From positions 4,335,338 to 4,399,337 of the forward strand of contig NC_088302.1 of NCBI RefSeq assembly GCF_032854445.1: a stretch of 64,000 bases of DNA, in the 5' to 3' direction. This document shows positions 58,347 through 64,000 of the stretch, piece by piece. The DNA comes from Liolophura sinensis (lineage: Eukaryota; Mollusca; Polyplacophora; Chitonida; Chitonidae). Made by a program: the position numbers and the translations under genes. The notes beneath the pieces are model-generated. The model saw only the letters and a program-made list of their open reading frames with translations. It was not told the origin of the DNA and did not search any database. Every line of letters starts with the position of its first letter. The first letter of the stretch is position 1.

Positions 58347-59090
58347 GTTCTTCCCACAAATGAGAAATTAGCGTAATGTCACTGCAAAGCAAATCACAGG
58401 GAAAGAGCAATGGGTTCACCAAGTTTGGTAGATGGCGACGCTTCGCTTATAAAAAGGTTTAACTGGTGGCAACCTTTCTCACCATATACCTTCTCTGTGC
58501 AAATGAAAAACGAAGGAGACACACAAACACACAGTAAAGAATAACAAGGACGCCTTGCATGTCTGCTATACACTTGTGGAAAATTTCATCCGTTATTTCA
58601 GCAAGATCATAGGTCAGACAATTCATTTCAAAGTGCATCAAAAAATATCCAGGTTTGTTACGACACTAAAAAAGAATGCCTTTTAATTTTTGAAAAATTG
58701 CCACACTGAATTTAATACTCACCGTTGCGTCTGCTTTTATACCTGTGGAAGTTTGATCAGTTATTTCAGCAAGATCAGAGGTCAGACAATTCTTTTCAAA
58801 GTGCATCAAAAAATATGCAGGTCTGTTACGACACTCAAAAAAAATGGCTTTCGATTTTGAACTTTGTCATACCCCATTTAATACTCACCTGTGTGTGTGC
58901 TTCATTACCGTCGAGCCCAGTGGTTTTGACTACCCCCAGATGGTTGCAGTTTCTTGACCTATTAATCAATCGTGTCTTCAATTAATAAACTGTAAAGTCT
59001 ACAACTTGCAATTCAAACGGTCGTCCATTTGTCCGCTATGTCGTAGGAGAAAGTTACAAAATCACTGAAATTGCAACAAGAAAACTGTGG

Positions 59091-59162
59091 TTCCCATGCC
59101 GGGAATCGAACCCGGGCCGCCTGGGTGAAAGCCAGGAATCCTAACCACTAGACCACATGGGA
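59091..59162 (-). tRNA. tRNA-Glu(UUC), canonical
   Basis: Exact consensus; partner of 54198. Confidence 0.95.
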
Positions 59163-60660
59163 GTTCTCCCACCAATGAGAAATTAGCATAATGTCACTGC
59201 AAAGCAAATCACAGGGAAAGAGCAATGGGTTCACCCAGTTTGGTAGATGGCGACGCTTCGCTTATAACAAGGTTTAACTGGTGGCAACCTTTCTCACCAT
59301 ATACCTTCTCTGTGCAAATGAAAAACGAAGGAGACACACAAAAACACAGTAAAGAATAACAAGGACGCCTTGCATGTCTGCTATACACTTGTGGAAAATT
59401 TCATCCGTTATTTCAGCAAGATCATAGGTCAGACAATTCTTTTCAAAGTGCATCAAAAAATATCCAGGTTTGTTACGACACTAAAAAAAAATGCCTTTTA
59501 ATTTTTGAAAAATTGCCACACTGAATTTAATACTCACCGTTGCGTCTGCTTTTATACCTGTGGAAGTTTGATCAGTTATTTCAGCAAGATCATAGGTCAG
59601 ACAATTCTTTTCAAAGTGCATCAAAAAATATGCAGGTCTGTTACGACACTCAAAAAGAATGGCTTTCGATTTTGAACTTTGTCATACCCCATTTAATACT
59701 CACCTGTGTGTGTGCCTCATTACCGTCGAGCCCAGTGGTTTTGACTAGCCCCAGATGGTTGCAGTTTCTTGACCTATTAATCAATCGTGTCTTCAATTAA
59801 TAAACTGTAAAGTCTACAACTTGCAATTCAAACGGTCGTCCATTTGTCCGCTATGTCGTAGGAGAAAGTTACAAAATCACTGAAATTGTAACAAGAAAAC
59901 TGTGGTTCCCATGCCGGGAATCGAACCCGGGCCGCCTGGGTGAAAGCCAGGAATCCACTAGACCACATGGGAGTTCTCCCACCAATGAGAAATTAGCATA
60001 ATGTCACTGCAAAGCAAATCACAGGGAAAGAGCAATGGGTTCACCCAGTTTGGTAGATGGCGACGCTTCGCTTATAACAAGGTTTAACTGGTGGCAACCT
60101 TTCTCACCATATACCTTCTCTGTGCAAATGAAAAACGAAGGAGACACACAAAAACACAGTAAAGAATAACAAGGACGCCTTGCATGTCTGCTATACACTT
60201 GTGGAAAATTTCATCCGTTATTTCAGCAAGATCATAGGTCAGACAATTCTTTTCAAAGTGCATCAAAAAATATCCAGGTTTGTTACGACACTAAAAAAAA
60301 ATGCCTTTTAATTTTTGAAAAATTGCCACACTGAATTTAATACTCACCGTTGCGTCTGCTTTTATACCTGTGGAAGTTTGATCAGTTATTTCAGCAAGAT
60401 CATAGGTCAGACAATTCTTTTCAAAGTGCATCAAAAAATATGCAGGTCTGTTACGACACTCAAAAAGAATGGCTTTCGATTTTGAACTTTGTCATACCCC
60501 ATTTAATACTCACCTGTGTGTGTGCCTCATTACCGTCGAGCCCAGTGGTTTTGACTAGCCCCAGATGGTTGCAGTTTCTTGACCTATTAATCAATCGTGT
60601 CTTCAATTAATAAACTGTAAAGTCTACAACTTGCAATTCAAACGGTCGTCCATTTGTCCG
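59163..60660. repeat. Single-unit duplication (offset 810 bp)
   Basis: 59163-59970 and 59973-60660 share the unusual leader 'gttctcccaccaatgag', 'cttataacaagg', and 'gactagccccag'. The second copy is cut at 60670, where the next tRNA has lost its 3' half. Confidence 0.88.
59906..59972 (-). pseudogene. tRNA-Glu with a 5-bp D-arm deletion
   Basis: The plus strand reads 'gaatccactagacc', lacking five bases of the D arm and A box. Confidence 0.9.
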
Positions 60661-60670
60661 CTATGTGTCC

Positions 60671-60712
60671 GCGGGTGAAAGCAAGGAATCCTAACCACTA
60701 GACCACATGGGA
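60671..60712 (-). pseudogene. tRNA-Glu 5' half
   Basis: The T arm and acceptor 3' strand are gone; the spacer 'ccgctatgtgtccgcggg' joins directly to the anticodon arm. Confidence 0.9.
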
Positions 60713-61456
60713 GTTCTTCCCACAAATGAGAAATTAGCGTAATGTCACTGCAAAGCAAATCACAGCGAAAGAGCAATGGGTTCACCCAGTTTGGTAGATG
60801 GCGACGCTTCGCTTATAAAAAGGTTTAACTGGTGGCAACCTTTCTCACCATATACCTTCTCTGTGCAAATGAAAAACGAAGGAGACACACAAACACACAG
60901 TAAAGAATAACAAGGACGCCTTGCATGTCTGCTATACACTTGTGGAAAATTTCATCCGTTATTTCAGCAAGATCATAGGTCAGACAATTCATTTCAAAGT
61001 GCATCAAAAAATATCCAGGTTTGTTACGACACTCAAAAAGAATGCCTTTTAAATTTTGAAAAATTGCCACACTGAATTTAATACTCACCGTTGCGTCTGC
61101 TTTTATACCTGTGGAAGTTTGATCAGTTATTTCAGCAAGATCAGAGGTCAGACAATTCTTTTCAAAGTGCATCAAAAAATATGCAGGTCTGTTACGACAC
61201 TCAAAAAAAATGGCTTTCGATTTTGAACTTTGTCATACCCCATTTAATACTCACCTGTGTGTGTGCCTCATTACCGTCGAGCCCAGTGGTTTTGACTACC
61301 CCCAGATGGTTGCAGTTTCTTGACCTATTAATCAATCGTGTCTTCAATTAATAAACTGTAAAGTCTACAACTTGCAATTCAAACGGTCGTCCATTTGTCC
61401 GCTATGTCGTAGGAGAAAGTTACAAAATCACTGAAATTGTAACAAGAAAACTGTGG

Positions 61457-61528
61457 TTCCCATGCCGGGAATCGAACCCGGGCCGCCTGGGTGAAAGCCA
61501 GGAATCCTAACCACTAGACCACATGGGA
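61457..61528 (-). tRNA. tRNA-Glu(UUC), canonical
   Basis: Exact consensus. Confidence 0.95.
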
Positions 61529-62273
61529 GTTCTTCCCACAAATGAGAAATTAGCGTAATGTCACTGCAAAGCAAATCACAGGGAAAGAGCAATGGGTTCA
61601 CCCAGTTTGGTAGATGGCGACGCTTCGCTTATAAAAAGGTTTAACTGGTGGCAACCTTCCTCACCATATACCTTCTCTGTGCAAATGAAAAACGAAGGAG
61701 ACACACAAACACACAGTAAAGAATAACAAGGACGCCTTGCATGTCTGCTATACACTTGTGGAAAATTTCATCCGTTATTTCAGCAAGATCATAGGTCAGA
61801 CAATTCATTTCAAAGTGCATCAAAAAATATCCAGGTTTGTTACGACACTAAAAAAGAATGCCTTTTGATTTTTGAAAAATTGCCACACTGAATTTAATAC
61901 TCACCGTTGCGTCTGCTTTTATACCTGTGGAAGTTTGATCAGTTATTTCAGCAAGATCATAGGTCAGACAATTCTTTTCAAAGTGCATCAAAAAATATGC
62001 AGGTCTGTTACGACACTCAAAAAAAATGGCTTTCGATTTTGAACTTTGTCATACCCCATTTAATACTCACCTGTGTGTGTGCCTCATTACCGTCGAGCCC
62101 AGTGGTTTTGACTACCCCCAGATGGTTGCAGTTTCTTGACCTATTAATCAATCGTGTCTTCAATTAATAAACTGTAAAGTCTACAACTTGCAATTCAAAC
62201 GGTCGTCCATTTGTCCGTTATGTCGTAGGAGAAAGTTAAAAAAATCACTGAAATTGTAACAAGAAAACTGTGG

Positions 62274-62345
62274 TTCCCATGCCGGGAATCGAACCCGGGC
62301 CGCCTGGGTGAAAGCCAGGAATCCTAACCACTAGACCACATGGGA
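62274..62345 (-). tRNA. tRNA-Glu(UUC), canonical
   Basis: Exact consensus. Confidence 0.95.
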
Positions 62346-63096
62346 GTTCTTCCCACAAATGAGAAATTAGCGTAATGTCACTGCAAAGCAAATCACAGCG
62401 AAAGAGCAATGGGTTCACCCAGTTTGGTAGATGACGACGCTTCGCTTATAAAAAAAAGGTTTAACTGGTGGCAACCTTTCTCACCATATACCTTCTCTGT
62501 GCAAATGAAAAACGAAGGAGACACACAAACACACAGTAAAGAATAACAAGGACGCCTTGCATATCTGCTATACACTTGTGGAAAATTTCATCCGTTATTT
62601 CAGCAAGATCATAGGTCAGACAATTCATTTCAAAGTGCATCAAAAAATATCCAGGTTTGTTACGACACTCAAAAAGAATGCCTTTTAAATTTTGAAAAAA
62701 TTGCCACACTGAATTTAATACTCACCGTTGCGTCTGCTTTTATACCTGTGGAAGTTTGATCAGTTATTTCAGCAAGATCAGAGGTCAGACAATTCTTTTC
62801 AAAGTGCATCAAAAAATATGCAGGTCTGTTACGACACTCAAAAAAAAAAATGGCTTTCGATTTTGAACTTTGTCATACCCCATTTAATACTCACCTGTGT
62901 GTGTGCTTCATTACCGTCGAGCCCAGTGGTTTTGACTACCCCCAGATGGTTGCAGTTTCTTGACCTATTAATCAATGGTGTCTTCAATTAATAAACTGTA
63001 AAGTTTACAACTTGCATTTCAAACGGCCGTCCATTTGTCCGCTATGTCGTAGGAGAAAGTTACAAAATCACTGAAATTGTAACAAGAAAACTGTGG

Positions 63097-63168
63097 TTGC
63101 CATGCCGGGAATCGAACCCGGGCCGCCTGGGTGAAAGCCAGGAATCCTAACCACTAGACCACATGGGA
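63097..63168 (-). tRNA. tRNA-Glu(UUC), acceptor variant
   Basis: A single change ('ttgccat') mispairs position 2 of the acceptor stem. Confidence 0.75.
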
Positions 63169-63912
63169 GTTCTTCCCACAAATGAGAAATTAGCGTAATG
63201 TCACTGCAAAGCAAATCACAGCGCAAGAGCAATGGGTTCACCCAGTTTGGTAGATGGCGACGCTTCGCTTATAAAAAGGTTTAACTGGTGGCAACCTTTC
63301 TCACCATATACCTTCTCTGTGCAAATGAAAAACGAAGGAGACACACAAACACACAGTAAAGAATAACAAGGACGCCTTGCATGTCTGCTATATACTTGTG
63401 GAAAATTTCATCCGTTATTTCAGCAAGATCATAGGTCAGACAATTCATTTCAAAGTGCATCAAAAAATATCCAGGTTTGTTACGACACTCAAAAAGAATG
63501 CCATTTAAATTTTGAAAAATTGCCACACTGAATTTAATACTCACCGTTGCGTCTGCTTTTATACCTGTGGAAGTTTGATCAGTTATTTCAGCAAGATCAG
63601 AGGTCAGACAATTCTTTTCAAAGTGCATCAAAAAATATGCAGGTCTGTTACGACACTCAAAAAAAATGGCTTTCGATTTTGAACTTTGTCATACCCCATT
63701 TAATACTCACCTGTGTGTGTGCTTCATTACCGTCGAGCCCAGTGGTTTTGACTACCCCCAGATGGCTGCAGTTTCTTGACCTATTAATCAATCGTGTCTT
63801 CAATTAATAAACTGTAAAGTCTACAACTTGCAATTCAAACGGTCGTCCATTTGTCCGCTATGTCGTAGGAGAAAGTTACAAAATCACTGAAATTGTAACA
63901 AGAAAACTGTGG

Positions 63913-63986
63913 TTCCCAAGCCGGGAATCGAACCCGGGCCGCCTGGGTGAAAGCCAGGAATCCTAACCACTAGACCACATATGGGA
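63913..63986 (-). tRNA. tRNA-Glu(UUC), variant with 2-bp insertion
   Basis: An extra AT in the 5' acceptor region ('cacatatggga') and the 'cccaagcc' change on the other strand; folding is doubtful. Confidence 0.55.
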
Positions 63987-64000
63987 GTTCTTCCCACAAA

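Larger units (their letters stand above)
54611..59640. repeat. Block, second copy (one unit shorter)
   Basis: Partner of 48900-54610. The missing unit (817 bp) shows single-unit expansion or contraction after the block duplication. Confidence 0.88.
60713..62350. repeat. Partial third copy of the large block
   Basis: Matches 50188-51825 at an offset of 10525 bp (50932/61457, 51749/62274), including 'cacagggaaagagc' and 'aaagttaaaaaaatcactg'. The similarity to that block type ends in the following unit. Confidence 0.85.
43433..64000. repeat. tRNA-Glu array, homogeneous right section (continues past the window)
   Basis: tRNA-to-tRNA spacing is very regular: 813, 815, 816 or 817 bp in nearly every unit. 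Units differ by scattered single substitutions and short A-run length changes. Two leader types alternate: 'gggagttcttcccacaaatg' (common) and 'ggaatttctacgataatgag' (always with a tRNA whose 5' half is damaged: 43596, 46042, 49303, 55013). No array end is visible. Confidence 0.96.

Noticed and set aside
27877-64000. Repeated 60-, 86- and 116-residue open frames in every unit (for example starting MMHFEMNCLTYDL on minus, MRLLLYLWKFDQL on plus)
   Set aside because: They recur only because the units are near-identical. They sit on both strands over the same spacer, vary by frameshift between units and resemble no family. The 116-residue form is simply the 169-bp duplication read through.
13268-64000. 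CRISPR array
   Set aside because: The repeats are ~816-bp near-identical units with a tRNA, not short repeats with unique spacers, and the genome is eukaryotic.
13823-64000. The array unit as a SINE
   Set aside because: Units are head-to-tail tandem with fixed spacing. They have no poly(A) or A-rich tail and no target-site duplications, and the tRNA is a complete, unmodified gene.

Overview
The window is eukaryotic, most likely from a mollusc. It has no bacterial gene layout and no rRNA. It carries two kinds of tRNA-derived SINE: one ends in a 'gagtacggcgtaaaacacc'-type tail, the other in 'acgacgttaaacccaagc' plus an ACTC microsatellite. Both types are familiar from gastropod and bivalve genomes. 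It also holds non-LTR retrotransposons of the L1/Tx1 type. I recognise no ordinary host protein-coding gene.

The dominant structure is a tandem array of an ~816-bp unit. It runs from about 13.3 kb past the right end of the window. Each unit carries one tRNA-Glu(UUC) gene on the minus strand, so this is a 'tRNA gene satellite'. I count 49 tRNA-Glu loci plus one half-gene outside the main run. Eighteen have exactly the same intact 72-nt sequence, about ten carry one or a few substitutions or a small insertion, and the rest are truncated or scrambled. The intact genes have A and B boxes, a TTTT terminator and, unusually for a eukaryote, a genomically encoded CCA directly after the discriminator base. 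The spacer contains an internal direct duplication of about 169 bp. Units are grouped into larger, almost identical blocks of about 4.8 to 5.7 kb (six or seven units), which points to recent block duplication. The left edge of the array (13-22 kb) is divergent and scrambled; the right side is homogeneous.

Layout: 1-2.17 kb, sequence without recognisable genes plus two SINEs. 2.17-2.6 kb, an isolated decayed array unit. 2.6-13.27 kb, a pile of old broken LINE fragments (at least four), SINEs, one MITE-like DNA element and a 60-bp minisatellite, all lying between array remnants. 13.27-22.6 kb, the decayed left edge of the array. 22.67-27.82 kb, Tx1-type LINE copy 1 (full length, broken, catalytic FADD changed to FAVD). 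27.8-38.2 kb, array. 38.23-43.42 kb, LINE copy 2 (full length; ORF1 454 aa and ORF2 1149 aa both open, with intact endonuclease and reverse transcriptase motifs). 43.4-64 kb, homogeneous array.

The two full-length LINEs are nearly identical and lie in the same orientation, that of the tRNA genes. They inserted at different points of the same spacer segment downstream of the tRNA terminator. Removing each LINE with one target-site duplication restores a unit of 816 bp (copy 2) or 808 bp (copy 1), which confirms the boundaries. The picture is of a multicopy tRNA array that is homogenised by unequal exchange and repeatedly colonised by a Tx1-type LINE.
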